Assembly: GCF_042683745.1 (NCBI RefSeq)
Contig: NZ_JBHUJX010000025.1
Location: forward strand, 1-64,000
Length of the DNA stretch: 64,000 nucleotides
Source: Pseudoneobacillus sp042683745
Lineage (GTDB): Bacteria > Bacillota > Bacilli > Bacillales > Cytobacillaceae
Reading direction: 5' to 3'
Each line of letters begins with the position of its first letter. Position 1 is the stretch's first letter. The notes beneath the pieces are model-generated. The model was not told where the DNA came from, ran no database searches, and saw nothing but the letters and a program-made list of their open reading frames with translations. Positions 37,022 through 45,196 of the stretch are shown here, one piece after another. A program made the position numbers and the translations under genes.

Positions 37022-37111
37022 TTAACACTTTTTCTTGTTGCATTTTTTATTATCGGCGAATATTGCGATAAAGGTACCAGACAAAACAGTCATCCATAAA
37101 ACGAGGTCCAT
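37022..37111 (-). CDS. 29-residue hydrophobic-basic peptide
   Basis: This very small frame begins with ATG at 37111, behind a near-ideal GGAGGTG site 6 nt upstream. It encodes MDLVLWMTVLSGTFIAIF followed by ADNKKCNKKKC: one short membrane helix and a Lys/Cys-rich tail. A G+C-rich terminator lies about 85 nt downstream. Size, helix and basic tail resemble type I toxin or holin-like peptides of Firmicutes, but no antisense RNA promoter could be shown. It may equally be a small membrane regulator. Confidence 0.5.
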   Translation of the reverse strand: MDLVLWMTVLSGTFIAIFADNKKCNKKKC

Positions 37112-37203
37112 TTTTTTCACCTCCAATCGTTTGTTAAATTAATATACGTCCGATAATGATTAAGGATTCATTAAAGATACAGTACGCAGAGGTGGTAATA
37201 TAA

Positions 37204-37350
37204 ATGTTTTCTTTGATGAGTTTGGGAAACACAGTCATAATTTCCATCCAAAATAGGAAAAAAAATACTTCGATAAAGAGGGAACGGAATTGCGGATTAC
37301 CAAGAAAAAATAAAAAGTTAATGACACAGTACGAAGAAAGCGGCAATTAA
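37204..37350 (+). CDS. 48-residue basic small protein
   Basis: The frame begins with ATG at 37204, 8 nt after AGAGGTGG, and ends 10 nt before a clear terminator. The product is basic (NRKKNTSIKRERNCG and LPRKNKKLMTQYEE) with a short hydrophobic N-terminus. It is divergent from the 29-residue ORF inside the same inverted-repeat segment. Not recognised. The match of ribosome binding site, frame and terminator is the only support. Confidence 0.4.
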   Translation: MFSLMSLGNTVIISIQNRKKNTSIKRERNCGLPRKNKKLMTQYEESGN

Positions 37351-37359
37351 AAGCACAAA

Positions 37360-37385
37360 AGCAAGGCATAAAACCTTGCTTTTTA
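37360..37385 (+). terminator. Terminator after the 48-residue ORF
   Basis: Stem AGCAAGG/CCTTGCT with a 7-nt loop and TTTTTAT on the plus strand. Confidence 0.8.
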
Positions 37386-37556
37386 TAATGTCTTTTACTC
37401 GCCTTTTTTTCTTTCAATACCGTACGAATTGAATAGCATTTTATGGTGCAAGAAGGGAAGCATTCCCATTTACATTTTCCAATGCAAACTAAAGTTTTGC
37501 GATAGGAAACGGAACCCGTTAACCTTCCATGTGTCTTTTTTTGATCTATTCATATT

Positions 37557-38012
37557 TCACTTACTGGATTCTTTTAATTTTTCTAACTTTGCCGATATCC
37601 CTATCGCCATCTCTTCTGCTGTTTTTGGTATGACCGTTTTTAAAATATTATTAACCATACCTGCCATTGGGCCCTCTGCTTGGATGTCGAGGTATCCTGT
37701 CATTTTAGTTTTTTGTGAGCTTATAGCTTCTGCTTCAAAATATCCGCTCCCAGAAAATTTCTCATTAATACCAGCTAAATCAAAGGTAACTCTCGTTGGT
37801 TCAATCCATTCTTTTATATCGATCATTAAGCTCACTTTCTTTTTCATAAATCCAAGATCACTTTTAAATTCCCATGTGGACTTTCGATCATTTATTTTTT
37901 GATGATGAATGTAACCAGGAACAAGTGGAGCCCAATGATCCATATCTTTAACAAAATCCCAAACCTCATCGATCGGTAGCCCTACTATTACTTGATGTAA
38001 ACCGCTTGGCAT
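37557..38012 (-). CDS. SRPBCC (CoxG-like) protein
   Basis: A 151-residue START/SRPBCC fold protein of the CoxG type. Strand and helix order fits: PIDEVWDFVKDMDHWAPLVPG at the N-terminus, GSGYFEAEAIS in the middle and a long C-terminal helix (AEEMAIGISAKLEKLK). CoxG-like proteins bind hydrophobic ligands; the original CoxG belongs to carbon monoxide dehydrogenase clusters, which are absent here. ATG at 38012 lies 8 nt after AAGGGG; ATG at 38018 is too close. Confidence 0.8.
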   Translation of the reverse strand: MPSGLHQVIVGLPIDEVWDFVKDMDHWAPLVPGYIHHQKINDRKSTWEFKSDLGFMKKKVSLMIDIKEWIEPTRVTFDLAGINEKFSGSGYFEAEAISSQKTKMTGYLDIQAEGPMAGMVNNILKTVIPKTAEEMAIGISAKLEKLKESSK

Positions 38013-38156
38013 GATCATTTCCCCTTCCTACGTTTTCATAAAAGTTATATGCCTTTATCTGTTTTATTAGAAGAAATGATTAAAGTTAAAATATTCGCAA
38101 TCTTCCCCAACAACCAGTAAGATAACAATATCACCTTTATGAAGGAGTGAATTTTT

Positions 38157-39230
38157 TTGAAAAAAATTAAAGTTGGGATCATAGGAACAGGCTTTGGTGC
38201 AAAAGTGCATGCACCGATGATGAATTTTCACGAAGGATTTGATGTGGTTGGACTATCTAGTGTGTCACGAGGCAATCTTGAAGAAGCGAAGTCTGTAAGC
38301 GGCGTCGCAAATGTTTATACAAATTGGCGAGAAATGCTAGATCACGAACAGCTTGATCTCGTTGTTGTCGCTTCAGCTGTATTTTTACATAAAGAAATGG
38401 TATTAACTGCCTACGAAAAAGGTATTCATGTTTTATGCGAAAAACCAATGGCCTTACATACTTCTGAAACTGCGGAAATGATTACAGCAAAAGAAAAAAC
38501 TGCGAAATTAGGGCTGATTAATCATGAATTTCGCTTCCTTCCAGCGCGTACAAAGGTAAAGGAAATTGTAGATAGCGGTAAACTTGGTAAGATCCTACAC
38601 GTCCGTTATTTATGCTCTTATGCAAACTTTACATCTCTTACCACAAGAACACGTGGCTGGCTAGGTCAGGAGGAAAAAGGTGGCGGGATGCTTGGTGCGA
38701 TCGGTTCGCATATGACTGACTCTTTACAATGGTGGATGAACAGTAAATTTAAAGAAGTTCTTGCTAATCTTCCAATCCATGTTCCTACTCTAACAGATGT
38801 CGATGGGAATGAAGAACTCCGAACGGCAGACGATGCTTTTCAAGTCATTGGAGCACTTGAAAATGGAGCAACCGTTACTATGGAGTTATTATCCGCAGCC
38901 CGACATACGGCAAATAACTGGCGTTTAGAAATTTTCGGCAGTGAAGGTACGCTCGTCATGCTTGATGACAATAAAGTGCTGCTTGGATTTGGAGATGAAT
39001 CGCTTCAAGAAGTCGAATTAGTACCTGATTTAAACGCACCTGCTGAAATGCCAGTCATCGCTGCCCGCTATTATAACGGTTTTCATAGAATGCTCGATGC
39101 TCTACATGAAACCTTAGTTTCTGGAAGTAAACACCCTTATCTTGCTGATTTTGAAACAGGACATGCGACTCAACAAGTCCTTGATGCGATCCGTAAGTCA
39201 GCGAAAGAAGGTAGGAAAGTTTTACTTTAA
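38157..39230 (+). CDS. Gfo/Idh/MocA family oxidoreductase
   Basis: A 357-residue NAD(P)-dependent oxidoreductase. The Rossmann motif is VGIIGTGFGAKVHAPMM at the N-terminus, then the family block VLCEKPMALH with the catalytic Lys (near residue 96), and GGGMLGAIGSHMTDSLQWW for the substrate-side His. The family oxidises or reduces sugars, inositols and related compounds. The start is TTG at 38157 with AAGGAG upstream. It is a single gene with a terminator at 39352-39389. Confidence 0.88.
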   Translation: MKKIKVGIIGTGFGAKVHAPMMNFHEGFDVVGLSSVSRGNLEEAKSVSGVANVYTNWREMLDHEQLDLVVVASAVFLHKEMVLTAYEKGIHVLCEKPMALHTSETAEMITAKEKTAKLGLINHEFRFLPARTKVKEIVDSGKLGKILHVRYLCSYANFTSLTTRTRGWLGQEEKGGGMLGAIGSHMTDSLQWWMNSKFKEVLANLPIHVPTLTDVDGNEELRTADDAFQVIGALENGATVTMELLSAARHTANNWRLEIFGSEGTLVMLDDNKVLLGFGDESLQEVELVPDLNAPAEMPVIAARYYNGFHRMLDALHETLVSGSKHPYLADFETGHATQQVLDAIRKSAKEGRKVLL

Positions 39231-39351
39231 AACATAACTCCAAGGGTAGTTTTCTAATGGGTCAAATTCAAAGGAGAAATGTCTTTAACAAAGACTCTTA
39301 AAGACAAAGCCCTCTCTTTTCACAAATAAAATGTCTTTAATGTTCTTCACA

Positions 39352-39400
39352 CTGTAGGGGAACCCGCATCTAAAGGAGATCCCCTACAGTTTTATTTATT
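39352..39400 (+). terminator. Terminator of the Gfo/Idh/MocA gene
   Basis: Perfect 10-bp arms CTGTAGGGGA/TCCCCTACAG (39352-39361 and 39380-39389) with an 18-nt loop; TTTTATTTATTT follows on the plus strand and runs into the 3' end of the opposing gene. Confidence 0.85.
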
Positions 39401-39829
39401 TACCCACCGATAAAACCCCCACATAACCACCAAATATAAAAAGTAACCAAAGAATGAATACAGATGTTTCCACTGCTCATGATGGATAAAAAAGCCAACT
39501 TCTTCAGAAAACTTTTCCATACAAGCTATAATCAGACTAACTAAAATCAGCACTCCCAACCCTTTCAACCCATCCATTTTTTTAACAAACAAGATCAATA
39601 AATAGGTGAAAATAGGTAGAATAACTAATGTGAATGCAATATTAATAGAAAAAATAGTTGGGAATAGACGGTACGGAAATGAATAGTACCCTTTTCCAAC
39701 AAAGTATAAATCTAAATAAGTTCCGATTAGGGATGCCAATAAAAGAATAGAAATATCTTTTTTACAGAAAAATAGCTTTTTTGGCGATAGTTGCCAGTTC
39801 AAGTCTTTCAAGGGTTTCACAATATTCAT
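39392..39829 (-). CDS. CBO0543-like membrane protein
   Basis: About 145 residues with four membrane helices. Blocks such as GTYLDLYFVGKGYYSFPYR and MEKFSEEVGFF resemble the CBO0543 family of small Firmicute membrane proteins (function unknown). The frame can start at 39844, but GGAGAG lies 7 nt before ATG 39829. Either start overlaps the end of the DUF2515 gene by about 70-80 nt in another frame, which implies tight coupling or a start further in. Confidence 0.65.
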   Translation of the reverse strand: MNIVKPLKDLNWQLSPKKLFFCKKDISILLLASLIGTYLDLYFVGKGYYSFPYRLFPTIFSINIAFTLVILPIFTYLLILFVKKMDGLKGLGVLILVSLIIACMEKFSEEVGFFIHHEQWKHLYSFFGYFLYLVVMWGFYRWVNK

Positions 39830-40889
39830 TTTTAATCTCTCCATCTATATTGATATCCTCATTATTTAAATAATCGATCACTCTCCAGTCTTTATACCAA
39901 TCTCCCTTTTCCGCTGGCTCATGAACAACATTTTTCCAGGCGAATTCAAGCTTGGGACTATATAGTCTTGCTTTTCCTTTCCGTAGCTGGCATTTTTTCA
40001 ACCTACGAATATATAAGTTACCCGGAGTGTACTCCTTTACATCATTAAACAAATGCGGCCAGTAATCTTTTCTTGAACTTGTATGCGGATGTTCGATTGC
40101 CCACTTTTCAGCGTTTTTTAATAAAGAGTCATTTGAAAAAAGTAAAGCGTATAATCGTTTGCCGAGTAATATTCGTTCATGCAACGAGCCAAACTGATTA
40201 AGCGTTTGCCCAATGATTTTTGTAACTCCGTTCTGATCATAAGGAAAGAGAATGTGATTAAAAGACAGTAACTCCTGCAGCTTGAACTCTATCGTGTTAA
40301 AGACTTTTTCTTTAAAATGAACATTCTTCATCACTCTTTCCTCTAAATAACTTTGTTCATTTATAACTAAAGCCATCGTTAAAATATACTTATCTCCTTT
40401 TCTCCAAAAATAGTTCCATACACCTTCCATAAATTGAGAAACATTAAAGTAAGATAAGAGATGGAATAGATTCCGATTTCTTTTTAAACTTTCTTCATAT
40501 AACATAAACTGCGGAAAAGCATCTTGAAAAATGAGCCAATTTCCCCTTTCCAAAAACGAAAAAAATTCTTGTTTCGCGCGCCTTTCTAGCAATCTAGAAA
40601 TGAAATCCCCTTTTAAATCTGTCATATTCCAGCCGCCATTCCTAGAAACCATATGGCCAAGAAATGCCCAATGAATCTCAGGATGAAGACGATAAAAATC
40701 AAGATAAGCTTTTGTTCTCGTTACATTATTTGTATTGAACTCCTTTGTTGTATGATTAATTTTTTCAAGTAGTGTTCGCTCTTCGATCTTAATCGGACTC
40801 TTAATTAGGGGATTCAAGCTTGTTATTTCTTCTTTTAATTCAAGAAGTGATGTTGTAAAGGAACGCCTTTTATGTTTATTCTTTATCAA
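39762..40889 (-). CDS. DUF2515 (YppC-like) protein
   Basis: About 375 residues, resembling Bacillus YppC (DUF2515). The segments RTKAYLDFYRLHPEIHWAFL and SRNGGWNMTDLKGD are what I recognise; the function is unknown. The longest frame starts with GTG at 40925 but has no ribosome binding site. AAAGGTGGTGAT lies inside it and points to TTG at 40889, with MIKNKHKRR at the N-terminus. It is divergent from the cyclase gene, with less than 90 bp between starts, and overlaps the membrane protein gene downstream. Confidence 0.75.
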   Translation of the reverse strand: MIKNKHKRRSFTTSLLELKEEITSLNPLIKSPIKIEERTLLEKINHTTKEFNTNNVTRTKAYLDFYRLHPEIHWAFLGHMVSRNGGWNMTDLKGDFISRLLERRAKQEFFSFLERGNWLIFQDAFPQFMLYEESLKRNRNLFHLLSYFNVSQFMEGVWNYFWRKGDKYILTMALVINEQSYLEERVMKNVHFKEKVFNTIEFKLQELLSFNHILFPYDQNGVTKIIGQTLNQFGSLHERILLGKRLYALLFSNDSLLKNAEKWAIEHPHTSSRKDYWPHLFNDVKEYTPGNLYIRRLKKCQLRKGKARLYSPKLEFAWKNVVHEPAEKGDWYKDWRVIDYLNNEDINIDGEIKNEYCETLERLELATIAKKAIFL

Positions 40890-40976
40890 AAAAACTTGAA
40901 TCACCACCTTTTTGAATGCTTTCACGAAAAGCTGAATATGTTTAGGTAAAAAGGAATCCTTTAGGGAGGATGAGTA

Positions 40977-42878
40977 ATGATGACACTAAATCCAATACCT
41001 GAAATGAACCGGATCATCGATCGATTAAAAAAGGATCAACTAGATGATGGGACATGGGATTACCCTTTCGAGACGGGTGTCTCCACAGATTCCTATATGA
41101 TTATTTTATTGCGCTCTTTACAAATTAATGATGAGCAATTAATCGAAGAGCTTGCGGAACGAATTATGAGTAAACAAGAGAAAAATGGATCTTGGAAGTT
41201 GTTTTATGATGAAGGAAACGGAAATATTACATCGACCATGGAAGCTTATTACGCTTTACTATATTCTGGCTATTATCCAAAAACAGATCCTAAACTTCGT
41301 GCTGCGAGAAAATTCATTTTAGCAAATGGGGGGATTGAAAAGAGTCATATGTTATTGAAAATCATGCTTGCGATAACGGGTCAGTTACCATGGCCTAATT
41401 TTTTCCCTATTCCAATTGAAATCATTCTTCTACCTAATTCCTTCCCTATCAATTTCTTCGATTTCTCTGTTTACGGAAGAGCTAATATTTCTCCAATTCT
41501 CATTCTTGAAAACAAAAAATATAGCATTCGAACGAATAAAAGTCCTGACCTATCAGATCTTTTTGTAAATAGGGGGAGCGAATGGAATGAAGAATACTCA
41601 ATGTGGATGAGATCAAGTAAGTGGGGTAATATTCTATCAATCATCAAATCAGGAATAAAAGGCTTACTCGGAGTTCCCTCAGAGAATAAAATTCTAGCTA
41701 TCGAACGATTAAAACAATATATGTTGGATAGAATTGAACCCGATGGCACGTTTTACAGTTATTTCAGCTCCACCTTTCTCATGGTTTACGCCTTACTCGC
41801 GCTTGGCTATCCTAAAGATCACCCGACGATTAAAAATGCAATTTCAGGAATAAAATCAATGAAATGTGAAATAAACGGGAAAACCCATATCCAGTATACA
41901 ACCGCTACGGTTTGGAATACTTCCTTGATTAACTATGCTTTACAAGCAGCTGGTGTGTCAGAGACTGACCCAATGGTTCGTAAAGCAAATCAATATTTAC
42001 TATCACGACAGCATTATAAATTTGGTGATTGGGCGTATCATAATCCTCAACATTTACCTGGAGGTTGGGGTTTCTCGAATGTGAATACGATTAACCCAGA
42101 TATAGATGACACGACAGCCTCCATGCGTTCCATCGTATCAACAGTTAATAAAAATCCAAATAGCCACCAAGCATGGGACAGAGGCATAAAATGGTTGTTC
42201 TCTATGCAAAATGATGATGGCGGTTGGTCAGCATTTGAAAAAAACGTAAACAAAAAAATTTATAAGATCATACCGATACAAGGCATAAAATATTTAATTG
42301 CCGATCCATCTTCCCCTGATTTAACAGGGCGAACAATCGAGTTTTTCGGAAGATATACAAAATTATCAAAAAACGATAAGGCAATAAAACATGGGGTTAA
42401 TTGGCTACTTAGTCAACAAGAAGATGACGGATCTTGGTATGGCAGATGGGGTATTTGTTATATATATGGAACATGGGCAGCTGTCACGGGCCTTATCGCA
42501 GCGGGAATTGAGCCGAATCACCTTGCCATCAGGCGATCTGTCACATGGTTAAAAAGCATCCAAAACCGTGATGGTGGCTGGGGTGAATCATGCAAAAGCG
42601 ACAGTGAAAATCGCTATATTCCATTAGGAAAAAGTACGGTCACACATACCGCATGGGCATTAGATGCTTTAATTTCAGCTTCAGAAAAATCAACTCCAGA
42701 AATCGAAGCAGGTATTAAATTCCTTTTTAAGCCTTTTGAAAAAGAAGATTGGGAAGCTAACTATCCAACAGGCCAAGGAATGGCAGGTGGATTTTATATT
42801 CATTACCATAGCTATCAATATATTTTTCCATTGTTAGCACTTGCCCATTATAAGAAAAAATTTTTCAAGATTGAGTAG
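40977..42878 (+). CDS. sqhC: Squalene-hopene/sporulenol cyclase family
   Basis: A 633-residue class II terpene cyclase, the length of Bacillus subtilis SqhC (sporulenol synthase). The proton-donating motif DIDDT lies near residue 375. Several QW repeats are present (for example QNDDGGWSAF, QQEDDGSWYG and QNRDGGWGE), and the C-terminus has GQGMAGGFYIHYHSYQYIFP. In B. subtilis the enzyme cyclises tetraprenyl-beta-curcumene to sporulenol in spores; squalene to hopene is the alternative. No squalene or curcumene synthase is in the window. The start ATG at 40977 has GGGAGG 7-8 nt upstream. Confidence 0.9.
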   Translation: MMTLNPIPEMNRIIDRLKKDQLDDGTWDYPFETGVSTDSYMIILLRSLQINDEQLIEELAERIMSKQEKNGSWKLFYDEGNGNITSTMEAYYALLYSGYYPKTDPKLRAARKFILANGGIEKSHMLLKIMLAITGQLPWPNFFPIPIEIILLPNSFPINFFDFSVYGRANISPILILENKKYSIRTNKSPDLSDLFVNRGSEWNEEYSMWMRSSKWGNILSIIKSGIKGLLGVPSENKILAIERLKQYMLDRIEPDGTFYSYFSSTFLMVYALLALGYPKDHPTIKNAISGIKSMKCEINGKTHIQYTTATVWNTSLINYALQAAGVSETDPMVRKANQYLLSRQHYKFGDWAYHNPQHLPGGWGFSNVNTINPDIDDTTASMRSIVSTVNKNPNSHQAWDRGIKWLFSMQNDDGGWSAFEKNVNKKIYKIIPIQGIKYLIADPSSPDLTGRTIEFFGRYTKLSKNDKAIKHGVNWLLSQQEDDGSWYGRWGICYIYGTWAAVTGLIAAGIEPNHLAIRRSVTWLKSIQNRDGGWGESCKSDSENRYIPLGKSTVTHTAWALDALISASEKSTPEIEAGIKFLFKPFEKEDWEANYPTGQGMAGGFYIHYHSYQYIFPLLALAHYKKKFFKIE

Positions 42879-43011
42879 GTCTTAATTTTGACAGTGTCAG
42901 AATTTTATTCCTTGAAATTCCTCTATTTATTTGTCCATATAGGAAATTTGCCCTTACAGGTTGTCATCCATAACATACACTATCTAGAGAAAATCAAAGA
43001 GGTGATTCTTG

Positions 43012-43881
43012 ATGGAAAACCAACCTAGTAAACTTTGCGAAGAATTTGCGAGAATTCTTGGGGCAAATCCAGGTGTTATTAATGGTGTCTGTACAGCGTC
43101 TAAATCAAGGGAAGACATTCGTCCCATTGTATTAGGGCGCAGAGCAAATTCATTTATGTTTGTACCCCAGGCTTTTTCTTTTGAAAACATAGATAATGAA
43201 GGAAGAGCGCTTTGCCTTGGGGAAACGGTCATTCTTCAGGATGAAATTAATCCATTCATTTCTAGGCTTCGAGAGCATGAGATTATTGTCACTGCCGTTC
43301 ACAACCATTGGCTATTTGATGAACCTAGATTAATGTATATTCATTTTGAGACGATTGACTTACCCCTTTCATTTGCAAGAAATGTAAGGGACGCTCTAGA
43401 AGTATTAAACTCTAGGAACCACCGATTTGGTCATACATTCGGTTTCCATCATAATCGTTCCTTTCCATCCGAAGAGCTTTGCAACGAATTTCATGACATT
43501 CTTGGTGGAATGCATACTTTTGAAAATGGGATTTGTACGATAATGAGAGCTCGCACAAATATTAAACCAACCATTCTTGGTAGACGAACGAATTCTTTCC
43601 TAGCGATCCCTCAAATGTTTACTTTTGAATCATTAGCAAGAGATGGTACTGCTCTTTGTAGCGGAGAATCTGTCATTTTACAAGAAGAATTCAATCCGCT
43701 TGTAAGTCGCTTACGAGAACATAAAATTATTGTTACAGCCTTTCATAATCATTGGTTATTTGATGACCCTCGCCTCATGTATATTCATTTTGAAAAAATT
43801 GAAGATCCTGTCCGCTTTGCTGAAGATGTGGAAGATTCTTTCGAGGTCCTTACAACAAAAGATGTTTATCCAAGAAAGTAA
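43012..43881 (+). CDS. Tandem DUF1259 protein
   Basis: A 289-residue protein made of two clearly homologous halves (about 8-135 and 152-280). Each has LC-EF--ILG at its start, then LGRR-NSF----Q-F-FE, LC-GE-VILQ-E-NP--SRLREH, and FHNHWLFD or VHNHWLFD followed by PRLMYIHFE. DUF1259 is named from mycobacterial LppY/LpqO lipoproteins. The conserved His-x-His in HNHW suggests metal binding. No signal peptide is present, so it is cytoplasmic. GAGGTG lies 7 nt before ATG 43012. Confidence 0.85.
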   Translation: MENQPSKLCEEFARILGANPGVINGVCTASKSREDIRPIVLGRRANSFMFVPQAFSFENIDNEGRALCLGETVILQDEINPFISRLREHEIIVTAVHNHWLFDEPRLMYIHFETIDLPLSFARNVRDALEVLNSRNHRFGHTFGFHHNRSFPSEELCNEFHDILGGMHTFENGICTIMRARTNIKPTILGRRTNSFLAIPQMFTFESLARDGTALCSGESVILQEEFNPLVSRLREHKIIVTAFHNHWLFDDPRLMYIHFEKIEDPVRFAEDVEDSFEVLTTKDVYPRK

Positions 43882-43893
43882 AAATATACGAAA

Positions 43894-43936
43894 GCGCAAG
43901 CAAAGTCCTATTAAGGAACATGCTTGCGCCTTTTTG
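43894..43936 (+). terminator. Terminator of the DUF1259 gene
   Basis: Perfect 9-bp arms GCGCAAGCA/TGCTTGCGC (43894-43902 and 43921-43929), an 18-nt loop, and TTTTTG on the plus strand. Confidence 0.9.
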
Positions 43937-44007
43937 TTTGTACTTAACAATTTTCACATGAAATGGTATTTCATTGCCAATACTAACAACGGGAGGAATG
44001 TACGTTG

Positions 44008-44943
44008 ATGAAAGTATCTTGGATATTAGGTATTTTACTACTAGCTCAGCAAATGATTCCAAATGACGAAATCATCGTCCAACAGGATAAGAATACGATT
44101 GCCATTATCAAAAACTCTGATTATATTTTGCCCATTCCTGGTGGACCTTTTCTAAATATTAGTTCGTATCAACAATTTCTTAATCAATTGGAGAAACAAA
44201 TATATATCGAACCAATAAATGCCTCCATCGACGATCATGGAACCATCCAACCAGAACAGAAGGGTTTTATCTTGGATCGTGAGAGATTTACCGCTATGCT
44301 TTATGATAGTTTTTTTCAATCAGGTCCAAAAATCATTGATGTTCCGACACATACCCTTTTTCCCAAGGTGGATACGGAATTACTTTCAACCATTCGTGAA
44401 CAACGAATTGGCCATTATGTTACCTATTATAATGCAGGCAACAAAACACGCTCTCATAATATTCATTTAGCGGCAGAAGCGATTAATAATCAAGTTATTT
44501 TCCCTGGAGAAACATTCTCATTCAATCGAACCGTTGGGAAAAGAACGAAAGATAAGGGGTATTTATTAGCTCCCGTCATTGTTAAAGGAGAATTATCTGA
44601 AGGGATAGGGGGAGGGATTTGCCAAGTGTCCTCTACCCTGTTTAATGCCGTAGATAATGCAGGTTTAAAAATTATTCAGAGGTATTCGCATAGTAAACGA
44701 GTTCCTTATGTTCCAGATGGCCGGGACGCAACTGTCAGCTGGTATGGCCCAGACTTCCGTTTTCAAAATAAATTTAATCAACCCATACTAATAAAGGCGA
44801 AAACATATGAAGGTATTTTAGTCATTATGGTCTTTTCATCTGATTTAATTAATTATAAACCACGAAAAATTCCTAGTGCCTCCCACACACTACCAGAAGA
44901 AATCAAGGTTGATTTAGAAATTAATGATTCTTATATGGAGTAG
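44008..44943 (+). CDS. VanW family protein
   Basis: A 311-residue protein with an N-terminal signal-like helix and a C-terminal VanW domain: FPGETFSFNRTVGKRTKDKG, then GIGGGICQVSSTLFNAVDNAG, then SHSKRVPYVPDGRDATV. It resembles Bacillus YoaR. VanW domains accompany cell-wall and vancomycin-resistance loci, but their activity is unknown. No van genes lie nearby. ATG at 44008 is favoured; GGGAGG is about 12 nt upstream, and an in-frame TTG lies 3 nt before the ATG. Confidence 0.85.
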   Translation: MKVSWILGILLLAQQMIPNDEIIVQQDKNTIAIIKNSDYILPIPGGPFLNISSYQQFLNQLEKQIYIEPINASIDDHGTIQPEQKGFILDRERFTAMLYDSFFQSGPKIIDVPTHTLFPKVDTELLSTIREQRIGHYVTYYNAGNKTRSHNIHLAAEAINNQVIFPGETFSFNRTVGKRTKDKGYLLAPVIVKGELSEGIGGGICQVSSTLFNAVDNAGLKIIQRYSHSKRVPYVPDGRDATVSWYGPDFRFQNKFNQPILIKAKTYEGILVIMVFSSDLINYKPRKIPSASHTLPEEIKVDLEINDSYME

Positions 44944-45113
44944 AATACATATGGTTTTGAGGTGCTTTTTCAGTTAATTGACTATTTGTAAGCAAAATAA
45001 ATGAGAAAAAACTCGTCTATGTTTGAAAAACAGGTTCATTTATCGGGAAGAAAATGCTTATAACAATAGCTAAATAGCGAATTTTCATCAGTAAAGCAAT
45101 AATATAAATAGTT

Positions 45114-45150
45114 ATCCGCGACGCTCAGAAAAAATCTGAGCGTCGCGGAT
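45114..45150. repeat. Perfect 16-bp palindrome at the cassette edge
   Basis: The arms ATCCGCGACGCTCAGA and TCTGAGCGTCGCGGAT (45114-45129 and 45135-45150) match exactly around loop AAAAA. It is far more G+C-rich than the DNA to its left and lies 47 bp after the DrrB-type stop codon. No T-run follows on either side. It may stop transcription from either side or mark the end of an acquired block. Confidence 0.7.
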
Positions 45151-45196
45151 GTAATAATCTACTAAAGAACTAAAATTTTATTATTTCTATTTTATA

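Larger units (their letters stand above)
36527..37545. mobile_element. 1-kb segment bounded by inverted repeats, no transposase
   Basis: The left end (36527-36575) and right end (37496-37545) are inverted copies of about 50 bp. A 27-bp core in each (36549-36575 and 37496-37522) differs at one position; it contains TTAACGGGTTCCGTT and CTATCGCAAA. The outer sides share TCAAAAAAA-GACAC. The interior is A+T-rich with two very small ORFs and two terminators. It sits exactly between the stop codons of two convergent genes. It could be a non-autonomous (MITE-like) element or a decayed IS; target duplications are not evident. Confidence 0.5.

Noticed and set aside
37134..37346. 70-codon minus-strand frame opposite the 48-residue ORF
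   Set aside because: Phe-rich translation of A/T runs without a ribosome binding site; the plus-strand frame has AGAGGTGG and a terminator.
36549..37522. Reading the inverted repeats at both ends as simple terminators of the two convergent genes
   Set aside because: Their T-runs face away from the ends of the genes they follow, and the 27-bp near-identity over 1 kb is more than terminators need.
44008..44943. VanW gene as part of a vancomycin-resistance cluster
   Set aside because: No vanHAX-type ligase or VanRS genes are nearby; isolated VanW/YoaR proteins are ordinary in Bacillus.
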